From CAZFLM01 sp964519955 (GTDB taxonomy: Bacteria > Armatimonadota > Chthonomonadetes > Chthonomonadales > CAJBBX01), in contig CAZFLM010000016.1 in the NCBI GenBank assembly GCA_964519955.1, positions 33,284 through 97,283 of the forward strand: a DNA stretch of 64,000 nt. The letters run 5' to 3'. The notes under the pieces are model-generated. The model was not told the DNA's origin. It searched no databases and saw only the letters and a list, made by a program, of their open reading frames with translations. The translations under genes were made by a program, and so were the position numbers. Shown in pieces: positions 48,048-57,119 of the stretch (the stretch's first letter is position 1; every line of letters begins with the position of its first letter).

Positions 48048-49996
48048 CGGCCTGGCTCCTCAGGAGCATCCCCGGTTGCCACGAGGGCGCAGGAACCAAC
48101 CGCGAGCTCGCACCGCACGTATGGGCGCCCGGCTATCAGGAGCATGCCTGCTTCTGAGAACCCCGACGCCTTGTAGAACGCCTGCGCCGCCTTGTTGCCG
48201 CTATCGACGTATAGATGTACTCGCGCAGCGCGGCGCTGCGTCGCGTCTTCGAGCAGACGACGCACCAGAGACGTGGCGATGCCCCTACCGCGCATGTCGG
48301 CGGCCACGACGAGTGGCCGAAGCTCGTAGGACGGGCAGGCGCACGAACCACGGGGGCGGGCGCCGTGGGCGCGCCACGCACACAACGGGTGAGAGGCGAG
48401 CCATGCCCCGAGGGCAGCCAGATCGCCAAGGCTGCAGCCCGCAACCACCGACCGGCGCAGCAGGCCGACGTCCCAGACGCCGCACACATACCCTACGACC
48501 CGATCGCCGGCTTGGGCAACGAAGCCGCCGCCTCCCCTCTCGAGGCCGATCGCCCTGTAGTAGGCGGCCAGGACGCGTGCGCCGCCGATGCCTGCGAACA
48601 CGGAGGACAGGTTCTGCATGTGGAGCCGAGCGACGGCCGCGGAATGCTCCGCGCGCAGCGGAACCACCACAATGCCATCGGCCGCATCGCCGCAAGCATC
48701 GCGCGGAGCGGCGGAGGAGCCGTCCTCTTGGGTGATTCCGGGCTCCGCGGCCGGCCCTGGAGCCGGCCGCATGCCGGCCGCCTCTACAACAGAGGCCAGA
48801 CGTGCGGAGCCGGCCTGACGCCCGAAGTGGTGCTCAGCGTATCTGCGCGCTAGCTCCCCTCGACGGATCAGCTCTTCCGGGTCCGAGTGCAGGCGGCGGA
48901 GGGCCGCAGCCAACGCCTGCGCATCGCCGGGAGGAACGACCACCCCGCAGCCACTGTCCTCCACCACTCGAGCAATATCGGAAGCTCCGTCGACGGCGGC
49001 CACAACCGGCCGGCCTGAGAGCATGTAGGCGATCAACTTAGAGGGTATGGAAGTCGTGCCACTCGATCCGCGCATCGGCAGGAGAAGCACGTCGGCAGCG
49101 GCATGCACATCGGTCGCCCGTTCCGACAGCCACGGGTGGTAGAACCGGATGTTCGTGAGGCCCAGGCGCACAGCCCGCGCCTCACACGCACCTCGGCGCG
49201 CTCCGTCACCCACGATGGCGAGGGCGAACCACTCGTCGCCGCGCAGCAGAGACGCTGTTTCCACAAGACACTCGACGTCGGCGACCTCCCCGATGTTCCC
49301 AGCGTACATCCCGGCAAAAGTGCTGGGTTCCAGGCCGAGAGACGCCCGGAATGGGCCTAGCCTATCCCCCGGAGCGATATCGGTCTCGTCCATCCAGTTC
49401 GGCACGACGTACACGCGCTCGGGAGGCACGCGGCGCTGCGTCCGGTAGAACTCAGCGAAACGCTCCGATATCACCACCAGCGCGGCCGCCCGGCGAGCCA
49501 CGAACCCGTCGAGCGCCTGCAGGAACCGGATGCCAGGCCCGGAGGCGATCTTGCCGGCATGCAGCGCCGCCTCCGGGTGTATGTCCTGAACACTGGACAC
49601 CAACGGCGCCCCCCGCAGCCGCGCGGCCAACGCCACCATGCCGCCCGCGAAGATCGGCCAGTTGTTCTGATACACGACGTCGCAGCGGCGCCCGCTCACG
49701 TGGAGCATGGCGCAGAAGCCGAACGTGAGGTTCTCGAGCAGCCTGCGAGACGCCGACGCCTTCGCCGGCAGCACCGACCACGTCCGAACGATCTCGTAGC
49801 CCGAGCCACAGCGCTCCCTCCGCCAGAACCCCCGGCGGTACCCGGGATGCACCTTGCCACCCGGGCGCGACGGAGCCGACGTGATCACCGTGACCTCGTG
49901 CCCGCGCTCGGCCAGCGCCTCGGCGAGATGAGCGCTGGTCGTCGCCGAGGTGACGGGCTCCGGAGGGAACACGGGGCACACGATCAGGATGCGCAC
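48044..49996 (-). CDS. GT4 glycosyltransferase fused to a GNAT acetyltransferase
   Basis: 650 residues. Residues 1-400 are a GT4 (WbuB-like) glycosyltransferase: ILIVCPVFPPEPVTSATTSA, SVQDIHPEAALHAGKI, YVVPNWMDETDI, MYAGNIGEVADVECLVETA, SSGTTSIPSKLIAYMLSGRP. After a Pro/Ala-rich linker (about 405-435), residues about 440-640 form a GNAT domain: VVVPLRAEHSAAVARLHMQN, VVAADMRGRGIATSLVRRLL (acetyl-CoA loop R-G-R-G-I-A) and SGNKAAQAFYKASGF. The fusion suggests that one protein transfers a sugar and acetylates it or its acceptor. Starts 13 bases inside the hexapeptide acyltransferase gene. Confidence 0.88.
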   Translation of the reverse strand: MRILIVCPVFPPEPVTSATTSAHLAEALAERGHEVTVITSAPSRPGGKVHPGYRRGFWRRERCGSGYEIVRTWSVLPAKASASRRLLENLTFGFCAMLHVSGRRCDVVYQNNWPIFAGGMVALAARLRGAPLVSSVQDIHPEAALHAGKIASGPGIRFLQALDGFVARRAAALVVISERFAEFYRTQRRVPPERVYVVPNWMDETDIAPGDRLGPFRASLGLEPSTFAGMYAGNIGEVADVECLVETASLLRGDEWFALAIVGDGARRGACEARAVRLGLTNIRFYHPWLSERATDVHAAADVLLLPMRGSSGTTSIPSKLIAYMLSGRPVVAAVDGASDIARVVEDSGCGVVVPPGDAQALAAALRRLHSDPEELIRRGELARRYAEHHFGRQAGSARLASVVEAAGMRPAPGPAAEPGITQEDGSSAAPRDACGDAADGIVVVPLRAEHSAAVARLHMQNLSSVFAGIGGARVLAAYYRAIGLERGGGGFVAQAGDRVVGYVCGVWDVGLLRRSVVAGCSLGDLAALGAWLASHPLCAWRAHGARPRGSCACPSYELRPLVVAADMRGRGIATSLVRRLLEDATQRRAARVHLYVDSGNKAAQAFYKASGFSEAGMLLIAGRPYVRCELAVGSCALVATGDAPEEPGR

Positions 49997-50667
49997 GGCC
50001 CCGCCTCAACTCCCGCCACGATCCCGCGCACCTCCCCCACAACCCGCGCCGGGTTGCCCGCCACGACGGCGCCGGCCGGCACATCTCGCGTCACCACCGA
50101 ACACGCCCCCACGACGCAGCCGGCGCCGAGGCGAACGCCCTTGAGCACGACGGACTGCATGCCGATGAACACGTCGTCCTCGATCACGATCGGAGCGCTC
50201 TCGCCACCTTCCGACTGGCAGGCCCGCGCCTCAGCCCCCAGCGGGTGGAAGTCGGAATCCGCGATCGTGCAGTTGGCCCCGATCGACACCCGGTCGCCGA
50301 TCCGCACCAACTGCACCGCGCAGATCGTGCCTCCGGTCATGCTCACATCGCGCCCGACCTCGATCACACTGCCCGCGCAGCGCGTGGCCAGGATGGTCGG
50401 GTGCCACGGCGACAGCGGGTTGGATATCCTCGAGCACCGCAACTGCAGACCGTCGCCCAGCACCATCGTGCTCCGGCGATGCCGCTGGAGGATGGGAACG
50501 CCATAGAGGCGCCACCGACGGCCGTACCGAACCCCTGCCAGGGCGAACACCAGCCTCGCAAGGGGCGCCGCCGCGATGCGCTCCACTTCGAGGCGCACCT
50601 TCCACGGCATGTCGAGGCAGTCCCGGAGGCGGTCCTGCGAAGGCGGCGCGCCAGGGTCAGAAGCCAT
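49984..50667 (-). CDS. WbbJ/WcaF-like hexapeptide-repeat acetyltransferase
   Basis: 227 residues from ATG 50667, overlapping the upstream gene by 11 bases. Left-handed beta-helix repeats ([LIV]-G-x4) are visible in RIGDRVSIGANCTIADSDFH, IVIEDDVFIGMQSVVLKGVR and LGAGCVVGACSVVTRDVPAG, with the catalytic His in DSDFHPLG. AGNPARVVG closes the domain. It should O-acetylate a sugar of the glycan. About 70 residues before the helix are extra and not recognised. Confidence 0.85.
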   Translation of the reverse strand: MASDPGAPPSQDRLRDCLDMPWKVRLEVERIAAAPLARLVFALAGVRYGRRWRLYGVPILQRHRRSTMVLGDGLQLRCSRISNPLSPWHPTILATRCAGSVIEVGRDVSMTGGTICAVQLVRIGDRVSIGANCTIADSDFHPLGAEARACQSEGGESAPIVIEDDVFIGMQSVVLKGVRLGAGCVVGACSVVTRDVPAGAVVAGNPARVVGEVRGIVAGVEAGPCAS

Positions 50668-51853
50668 CGAGATCGCCTCCGCGCGGGGCGTCGATGCACC
50701 GCCGGTACAGGTCATGCATGCGCCGGGCCACCGTCTCGCGGCTGTAGCGCGCCGCGGCGAGGTCTCTGCCACGCGCGGCTCGCTCGCGCCGGCAATCCGG
50801 ATCGCGCATCGCCGCCAGCAGGCCCGACGAGACGCCGTCGACGGAGGTGTCCACCACCCAGCCCGCGCCGTGCGCCTCGATCTCGGGCATATAGCACGTC
50901 CCGGTCACCACGACGGGGCGCTCGGCCATCAAAGCCTCCACGACGGCGGTCGGCAGTCCTTCGGAGTAGGAAGTGAGCGCGAACAGGTCCGCGTTACCCA
51001 GCAGGGCCGACTTGCGCTCACCGTCGACGATCCCGGGCAGCACGGTGCTGTCCACCAGGCCATGCCGGGCCACCAGGCCCTCCACGACCGAGCGGTAGCC
51101 CCCTTCGTCGGGCCCGGCCAGCACGAGCATCCACTCGGGATGCTCGCACCTGGCGCGCGCGAACGCCGGAACGAGGAGATCGAGGCCCTTCTTCCAGTTC
51201 AGACGGGCCATGAACAACACATACGGGCGCCTCAGGAGTTCGGACGACACCTGTGCCAGCAGGTCCCGGCTCGGCACGCGACTCAGATCGGTCAGGGGCT
51301 GACCGTTCGGCACCACGACTGCTCTGGCCCTTGGAGCCGCCCGCCTGATCTGCCCGCGCTCCTGCTCGGTGAGCGCGATGACGGCCGACGCCCGCTCCAG
51401 GTTCGTGCGCTCGAAGAGCCGCAGATAGGCCGCCTTCTTGAGCCGTTTGCTGCTCAGGACAACCGGGTCCAGTGTGCCGTGGGACGTCAGGACGTAGGGT
51501 ATGCCCGCCCGTTCCGCCGCCCGGCGAGCGAACAGACCCAGCGGAACCATCATCGCGTGGCAGTGGACCACATCGAACTCGCAGGCCTGCTGGCGGATAG
51601 CCCGGTACAGCTCGGGCGAATGGAACAGGCTTCGCGGAGCCTGGCGCGGGTAGTATCGCGTCTCGACTCCGCCCACATCCACCGGGCACCGCAGCCGCAC
51701 GTCCAGTTCCGAGGTCCCATTGGCGGCGGTCGTCAACACGCGCACCTCGTCGCCCAACTCCGCGAGGCCGCGGCAGGAGTCGAGCACCGAGCGCGCGGGG
51801 CCTCCATACACCCAGGCGGGCGCATAATAGGCCGTGACTCGCAGAACACGCAT
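50657..51853 (-). CDS. GT4-family glycosyltransferase
   Basis: 398 residues from ATG 51853. GT-B fold: Gly-rich N-terminal VTAYYAPAWVYGGPARSVLD, VVHCHAMMVPLGLFAR, then the nucleotide-sugar domain with FMARLNWKKGLDLLVPAFAR, VLAGPDEGGYRSVVEGL and the EX7E-type SYSEGLPTAVVEALMAERP. Start overlaps the stop of the serine-acetyltransferase-like gene as TGATG. Donor and acceptor unknown. Confidence 0.9.
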   Translation of the reverse strand: MRVLRVTAYYAPAWVYGGPARSVLDSCRGLAELGDEVRVLTTAANGTSELDVRLRCPVDVGGVETRYYPRQAPRSLFHSPELYRAIRQQACEFDVVHCHAMMVPLGLFARRAAERAGIPYVLTSHGTLDPVVLSSKRLKKAAYLRLFERTNLERASAVIALTEQERGQIRRAAPRARAVVVPNGQPLTDLSRVPSRDLLAQVSSELLRRPYVLFMARLNWKKGLDLLVPAFARARCEHPEWMLVLAGPDEGGYRSVVEGLVARHGLVDSTVLPGIVDGERKSALLGNADLFALTSYSEGLPTAVVEALMAERPVVVTGTCYMPEIEAHGAGWVVDTSVDGVSSGLLAAMRDPDCRRERAARGRDLAAARYSRETVARRMHDLYRRCIDAPRGGDLDGF

Positions 51854-52386
51854 CACCCGGTGCCCAGCCCTTCGCCTACGATCCGCGCGGGCACGCCCGC
51901 GGCGACACATCCCGCGGGGACCGATTGCAGCACCACCGCGTTCGCCCCGATCCGCGCCCCATCGCCGATCTCGATGCCACCCAGCACCTTCGCTCCGGTA
52001 CCCACCAGTACACGCTCGCCGAGAGCAGGGTAGCCCTCCCCCGGCCTGTCCGGATGTGCCACACCCAGGTTCACGCCGTCGTAGAGCGTGCATTCCGAAC
52101 CGATGCGCACACCGATGCCTACCACGACTCCGTGCGGATGCGGCAGGCACAGGCCCCTGCCGATGGTCGCCATCGGGTGGATCTCGGCGCCGCTGCACTG
52201 CCGGCCGATGCGGCACACGATCTGCGCCGCCAGACGCAAGCGCCGGCGATGCAGCCAGTTGGCGACGCGATAGGCCACGCAGACCTGCAGGCCCGGGCTC
52301 AACATAAGCTGGAGCACCGCGCCCAGCACGCCGCGTGTCGTGTATCGGTATGCATCCTGGAACAAGGCTGACCTCTGACCCCGCAC
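51853..52386 (-). CDS. serine acetyltransferase-like hexapeptide protein
   Basis: 177 residues if started at GTG 52386, three bases before the upstream stop; GTG 52398 and TTG 52365 (the latter with AGAGG upstream) are alternatives. The CysE-type left-handed helix is clear: GAEIHPMATIGRGLCLPHPH, GVVVGIGVRIGSECTLYDGV, VLVGTGAKVLGGIEIGDGAR, IGANAVVLQSVPAG. The N-terminal helical domain of true CysE is short here. In a polysaccharide locus it more probably acetylates a sugar than serine. Some annotators would call it cysE; I leave the symbol blank. Confidence 0.8.
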   Translation of the reverse strand: MRGQRSALFQDAYRYTTRGVLGAVLQLMLSPGLQVCVAYRVANWLHRRRLRLAAQIVCRIGRQCSGAEIHPMATIGRGLCLPHPHGVVVGIGVRIGSECTLYDGVNLGVAHPDRPGEGYPALGERVLVGTGAKVLGGIEIGDGARIGANAVVLQSVPAGCVAAGVPARIVGEGLGTG

Positions 52387-52388
52387 TG

Positions 52389-53585
52389 TCAGCGCCACCG
52401 CTCGGGCCTGGGCCACGGGCAGCGGCGCCGCGTTGCTGCATGCTGCGCTGCGGCCTGCGAGGCACGCAGCAGGTTGCTTCCGAACAACTCCGGCGAATAG
52501 CACCCGACTCGACGCCGCGCCTCCGCCCCCAGCGTCGCCATGTCCATCTCTGCCGCCCGCCCCATCAGACCCGACAACTCGGCATCGTCTGCCGGATCGA
52601 ACGCATACCCCGTGACGCCGTCCTCCACCAGGTCCGCGCAGCACCCGCAGACGCGGCTCACGAACACCGGAGTGCCAGAGGCCATCGCCTCGTTCACCAC
52701 CAGCCCCCACTGCTCGGAATGGCTGCTCGGCATCACGAACACCGAGGCGAGGGCGTAGTATGGTGCAACCTGCTCGGCCGACAGGTATCCCGGCAGCACC
52801 ACGTTGGGTTGCAGACCAGCATCGTCGATCTGGCGCCGGATGGCCGCCTCGTCCGGTCCGCCGCCGATGAGCACCAGCGGCCAGGCGCTGGCGCCGGCGC
52901 TGCTCACGTACATCGAGTACGACCGAATGAGACCCGGCACGTTCTTCTTCGTGACGAAGCGGCATGCCGTCAGGAAGAAGCGCTCCGGCAACGTGAGGCG
53001 CGCCCGCCAGCCGTCCGCTTCGGCGCGCACCTCGTCGGCGCGGCGACCCCAGAATGCGTTGTCCACCACGTCGTACCCGATGAACACTCGGTCGGCCGGC
53101 AGGCCCAGTTGGCGAGCATACTCGGCGTGCCTTGTCCCACCCACGAGCGCCGCATCGAAGAGGGAGACCAGGCGGCCCTTCACAAACTCCCTGACCGGGG
53201 ATCGCGCGTAGTCGGTAGCCTGGCTCTCGCTCATCAGCACAGCGCCGCGCCGCCGGTACCGGCACCAGCCCAGAGCTGCCCTCGGTACGAGCCCGTCATA
53301 CCCAATGATCGCCACGGCGTCGGGGTCGCAAGCGTCGAGTTTGCGCAGAACCTGCGCCTTGGCGATGTGCGAGCTGTAGACGCCCGGCTCGCATGCTTCG
53401 GGCGACAGCACGTCGATGCGCCCGTTCAGCAGGCCCTCGTAGCCGCCCACAGGAAACTCCCGCGCCCCCGACCGAAGCGCGAAGGCCTCCACCTGGTGCC
53501 CGCCGCGCTCCGCCTCCGATAGCAGGCCCGCAATGCGTGCCGCGTGGTAATGCAGGATGTGAGTAAAGAAGACGGCGATACGCAT
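52389..53585 (-). CDS. GT4-family glycosyltransferase
   Basis: 398 residues. The N-terminal domain is somewhat divergent (AVFFTHILHYHAARIAGLLS). The C-terminal domain is typical: FFLTACRFVTKKNVPGLIRS, LVLIGGGPDEAAIRRQI, VVLPGYLSAEQVAPYYALAS and SSHSEQWGLVVNEAMASGTP (the E-x7-E stretch). Both neighbours overlap or nearly touch it. Probably cytoplasmic, adding one residue to the lipid-linked repeat unit. Confidence 0.9.
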   Translation of the reverse strand: MRIAVFFTHILHYHAARIAGLLSEAERGGHQVEAFALRSGAREFPVGGYEGLLNGRIDVLSPEACEPGVYSSHIAKAQVLRKLDACDPDAVAIIGYDGLVPRAALGWCRYRRRGAVLMSESQATDYARSPVREFVKGRLVSLFDAALVGGTRHAEYARQLGLPADRVFIGYDVVDNAFWGRRADEVRAEADGWRARLTLPERFFLTACRFVTKKNVPGLIRSYSMYVSSAGASAWPLVLIGGGPDEAAIRRQIDDAGLQPNVVLPGYLSAEQVAPYYALASVFVMPSSHSEQWGLVVNEAMASGTPVFVSRVCGCCADLVEDGVTGYAFDPADDAELSGLMGRAAEMDMATLGAEARRRVGCYSPELFGSNLLRASQAAAQHAATRRRCPWPRPERWR

Positions 53586-53621
53586 TCGAGTGCCCCTCGG
53601 CCCGGCTCACACCCGCCGGCC

Positions 53622-54860
53622 CTACCTGGCGGCCCCCTCGCCGGACAGGGAGCGGTGCATACTGGCATAGGCCGCCCGGATGCCGGAGCGGAAGCGCTCC
53701 CACGTATACGTGCGCGCCTTGCGAGCCGCTTCCCGGCCCATGTCGCCGAGCGCCGTGCGGCAGTCCAGACACCACTGCAGCCGCTCGACGAGTGCCGCCG
53801 GATCGCCCGCCGTCACCACGAAGCCTTCCACGCCCTGGCTGACCACATCGGCCGCACACGTATGGTCCGTCGCGAGTACAGGCACGCCACACGACATCGC
53901 CTGCAAGATCACGTGGCCGAACCCCTCCACGAGCGACGGCAGCACGAACATGTGGCTGCCGTGCAGATCGCGGACGATGTCCTGTGTCGGCAGGTCGCAC
54001 TGCACGTCGAGCGGAAGGTCCGAGTACGCCGCGAGGATGCCGGCGTCCGGCGTGCCGCGCCCCCTCAGCACCACCCGCACATGCGGGCTACCGAGGCGGC
54101 GCACCGCCTCCAGCAAGTGAGACAACCCCTTGGACTGAATCATGCTGCCCAGGAACATGATCTGCAGCGGGCCGGTCTGTGGTGCAGGCTCGGCACGCTC
54201 GGGGTAGGTCCGCGGATCGACGCCGTAGGGCACCACGTGGACGCGGTCGGCCGGCGCGCCGTGCGCCTGGAGCGTCTGCGCGGTGAACGTGCTCGCCACG
54301 ACCCAGCCGTTCGCGTTGGCCGGCTCGGACACCAGCCTCTCGAATGCGCGAGGATGCAGCCGCAGTTCCGGCGCAGCCAACAGCGACTGGCGCGCGGCGG
54401 GCACGCGCTCCAGCTCGGCCAGCAGCAGATCCCGCACGCTCGATGGATGCGGATGCAACTGGAACAGGAAGCGCGCGGAGGGTCGGTGCGGCCCCGGCAC
54501 GAGCGCCTCGGCCGCAGTGTAGCTGCACGCGAACAGCGCCGCGCCGCCGCGTGCGCACTCCCTACGGGCGCGCCTTCCGAGCAAGACCCCGGAGAGATCG
54601 TTGAGATCGAGCCGGCCCCACGCGCGCATCGCGGCGTAGCAACCAAGCGATGGGCCGTCGACCTTGACCCTTTCGTCTCCCAGCACGACGCCGTACCGCT
54701 GCAAGGCGTGCCCGGCGGAGTACACGTTGGTCACCAGCGAATCGAGGAGACCCACCTCATCGAGGGCGCAGGCGAGCTGATAGTTGTCCCTCGCGCCGGC
54801 ATGAACCACCACGGCCCGCGGCAGGCCATCGAGCCCGGCTCGGCTGGCGTGGTCGCTCAT
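53622..54860 (-). CDS. GT4-family glycosyltransferase
   Basis: 412 residues from ATG 54860, which overlaps the end of the FkbM methyltransferase gene as ATGA. GT-B core: RVHVVPYGVDPRTYPERAEP, LQIMFLGSMIQSKGLSHLLE, VRVVLRGRGTPDAGILAAY, MFVLPSLVEGFGHVILQAMS (E-x7-E region) and TDHTCAADVVSQGVEGF. Donor unknown. The gene is followed by the next GT4 after 36 bases. Confidence 0.9.
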   Translation of the reverse strand: MSDHASRAGLDGLPRAVVVHAGARDNYQLACALDEVGLLDSLVTNVYSAGHALQRYGVVLGDERVKVDGPSLGCYAAMRAWGRLDLNDLSGVLLGRRARRECARGGAALFACSYTAAEALVPGPHRPSARFLFQLHPHPSSVRDLLLAELERVPAARQSLLAAPELRLHPRAFERLVSEPANANGWVVASTFTAQTLQAHGAPADRVHVVPYGVDPRTYPERAEPAPQTGPLQIMFLGSMIQSKGLSHLLEAVRRLGSPHVRVVLRGRGTPDAGILAAYSDLPLDVQCDLPTQDIVRDLHGSHMFVLPSLVEGFGHVILQAMSCGVPVLATDHTCAADVVSQGVEGFVVTAGDPAALVERLQWCLDCRTALGDMGREAARKARTYTWERFRSGIRAAYASMHRSLSGEGAAR

Positions 54861-55612
54861 GGCTTGCTCCCGCCAGTGGTGCGCCGCCCACCGTACACGC
54901 ACAGAAGCTCATCGGCCTGCCCACCGATCTGCTCGACGCGGTAGCCGTACTCGGCCAGGAGGGCGCTCGCTTGCCCGTGGGGCTCGGCCCCGTGCGTCGC
55001 GACCAGCAGCGTCGGGTGCGAGCGGTCTATTAGCTCACGGGCGCCACGAAGGACATCCGCCTCCGCGCCTTCCACGTCGATCTTGATCACCGCGGGATCC
55101 GGCACCCCCGCCGTCGCCGCCCACCCGTCCAGATCCACCACGGACACTTCGATCTCGCCTGCGTCCGAGAGACAGCCCATCTGGCTCTGCCGCCCGGCGG
55201 CGAACCGGGCCGATCCGCGCGCGGCGGCGACGGCCACCGGCTCCACTCGGACCGTGCTCAGCGCGTTGATGGTCACGTGCTCGCGCAGATGCTGCAGGTT
55301 GCGGGGCAGCGGCTCGAACGCCACCACGCGTCCCGTCGGTCCGGCCAGCCGGGCCGCACACAGAGTGTAGTAGCCGACATGCGCACCGACATCGAACACC
55401 GTGTCGCCCGAGCGGATTGCTCCGGCAAACAGGGGGACCTTGTCGCGCTCATACGTGCCGAGCCAACAGCCGTGCACGCTGGCCCCCACGCGCCAACGCA
55501 GCCCCCGCGCGGGCCCGCGCAACACGCGGACGATGGCTCGCGGTGGCAGGAGGCGCAGCGGAAGCCGCAGCAGTCGCCCGACAACCCGATCGTCGTACAG
55601 CCACTCGCGCAA
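54857..55612 (-). CDS. FkbM-family methyltransferase
   Basis: 251 residues. SAM motif DTVFDVGAHVGYYTLCAARL, acidic loop VVAFEPLPRNLQHLREHV, then VSVVDLDGWAATAG and the family-typical VIKIDVEGAEADVLRGAREL. FkbM-like enzymes O-methylate sugars or polyketides; in this setting a sugar hydroxyl is the likely target. The second sugar methyltransferase of the operon after that at 47118. 18 bases after the polymerase gene. Confidence 0.9.
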   Translation of the reverse strand: MREWLYDDRVVGRLLRLPLRLLPPRAIVRVLRGPARGLRWRVGASVHGCWLGTYERDKVPLFAGAIRSGDTVFDVGAHVGYYTLCAARLAGPTGRVVAFEPLPRNLQHLREHVTINALSTVRVEPVAVAAARGSARFAAGRQSQMGCLSDAGEIEVSVVDLDGWAATAGVPDPAVIKIDVEGAEADVLRGARELIDRSHPTLLVATHGAEPHGQASALLAEYGYRVEQIGGQADELLCVYGGRRTTGGSKP

Positions 55613-55630
55613 TGGCGGGCTCCCTCTGTC

Positions 55631-57070
55631 CTACCGATCCGCGCCGGCTCGCGGCCGAACACGCCTGCGGCCTGGGGCGGCAACCAGCGGCTCACCGAGG
55701 GCCGGCGACGGGGCGGCCGCGACAGCGGCGCGGCAGATCCACCAGTCGACGAGCAGATAGGGAGCCGTGAAAAGGTAGAGGTAGTCTGGCAGGACGTGCC
55801 AGATCGTGTCGCGCCCCAGAAGTGGCAGCAGGGCGTACGCAGCCCCATACCCGGCGATCACGGCAGGCGTCTTCGGCGAGCATCGGTACCTGCGCTCCGC
55901 CCAGGCCAGCATCAGGCCCGTCAGGTAGAAGTTGATGAACAGCCCTGGCCAACCCCACTGCTGGAGCGCATCGCCGACAGTCCCCCGCACGGCGCCAATG
56001 GGCCATCGGTCCTGCACCACGGGCTCACCGACATGAAACACCCGATGCCAGGTGAAGTCGGTGGGCCAGGGCTTCCCCGGCCAGATCTGCCGCGGGATCA
56101 GGACGATCAAGTTCGTGTAGAGGATGTCCAGGCCGTACGTCTTATCCAGCGAGCCAACCTGGTGCATCGTCACCCAGGTAGGCTCGAACCCATCCAGATC
56201 GCCGGTCGCCCGATCGATGGGCAGCGAGAACGTATCACTCGCCGCGTGCGCGATCCCCTGGCCCTCCGAGAGGAAGAACCGGTTCTGCCGCATCGCGACC
56301 AGCATCAGCAGGACCAGGCATGTTGTGCCGAGCGTCACGAACAGGCGCGCCTTCGACGCCAGCATCCGGCCGCCGCGGAGCACCTCCACCGCCAGAACGC
56401 CGGCCACCAGAACGAGCGCCTTGTGCCGAGACCACCCGAAGAACAACTGGTTGTAGAACCACGGAGCGCTGACCAGGCCCACGAGCCACAGGCGGTTCGT
56501 CGCGGCGAACAGCAGCAGCGCGCCGGTGACCACCAGGTAGTTGCTCATCTCGAAGTAGCCGTTCGAGTTGCCATAGGCGCCCATACCCTCGTGCATGGTA
56601 TAGGTGAGCTGATTCCCCCACACACCGACAAAGCCGCGCTGCGAGACGGCGAAGCTGGCATACCCCACGACGATCATGATGGCGGCGGACCATACGGCGC
56701 GGACCGTGTGCTCGCGCGGCACCGGCAGCACGCACGCATCCGACGCCTCGATGGGCGGCCGCCGTATCTTGCGGTACCCGAGGGCGAACGACACCAGCGT
56801 CAGGGCCACGATGCATCCCATCAGCAGCAGCGGGTAGCCGGTGAAGTGCGAGTACGCGTAGAAGTACTTGTCGACGAACCAGAAACCGCCGCCAAAGACC
56901 GTAACGACCACCGGGCGCAGCAGATAGGTCACCAGCATGACCGCCAGATAGAGGGATGCCAGGTGCCGGATGTTCAGCGCTCGACGCAGGCCAACGACGG
57001 CCAGGGCCGCACAGAGCCCAGCCATCACGATGCTTGCGTAGATCAGCCACTCGGGGCTCACTGGGCGCAT
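55631..57070 (-). CDS. O-antigen polymerase-like membrane protein (Wzy candidate)
   Basis: 479 residues from ATG 57070; a GTG three codons later (57061) is better placed relative to GAGGGGG and may be the true start. About ten to twelve transmembrane helices (WLIYASIVMAGLCAALAVVG, AVMLVTYLLRPVVVTVFGG, LLLMGCIVALTLVSFALGY and others). A large periplasmic loop (about residues 265-345) carries the charged residues usual for oligosaccharide-repeat polymerases of the O-antigen ligase/polymerase type. Wzy proteins are poorly conserved; the call rests on topology and on the adjacent flippase. Confidence 0.78.
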   Translation of the reverse strand: MRPVSPEWLIYASIVMAGLCAALAVVGLRRALNIRHLASLYLAVMLVTYLLRPVVVTVFGGGFWFVDKYFYAYSHFTGYPLLLMGCIVALTLVSFALGYRKIRRPPIEASDACVLPVPREHTVRAVWSAAIMIVVGYASFAVSQRGFVGVWGNQLTYTMHEGMGAYGNSNGYFEMSNYLVVTGALLLFAATNRLWLVGLVSAPWFYNQLFFGWSRHKALVLVAGVLAVEVLRGGRMLASKARLFVTLGTTCLVLLMLVAMRQNRFFLSEGQGIAHAASDTFSLPIDRATGDLDGFEPTWVTMHQVGSLDKTYGLDILYTNLIVLIPRQIWPGKPWPTDFTWHRVFHVGEPVVQDRWPIGAVRGTVGDALQQWGWPGLFINFYLTGLMLAWAERRYRCSPKTPAVIAGYGAAYALLPLLGRDTIWHVLPDYLYLFTAPYLLVDWWICRAAVAAAPSPALGEPLVAAPGRRRVRPRAGADR

Positions 57071-57119
57071 CCCCCTCGGCCGGCACAGCCCCGCCGAGTC
57101 TTGCCGCCACACACGCGCA

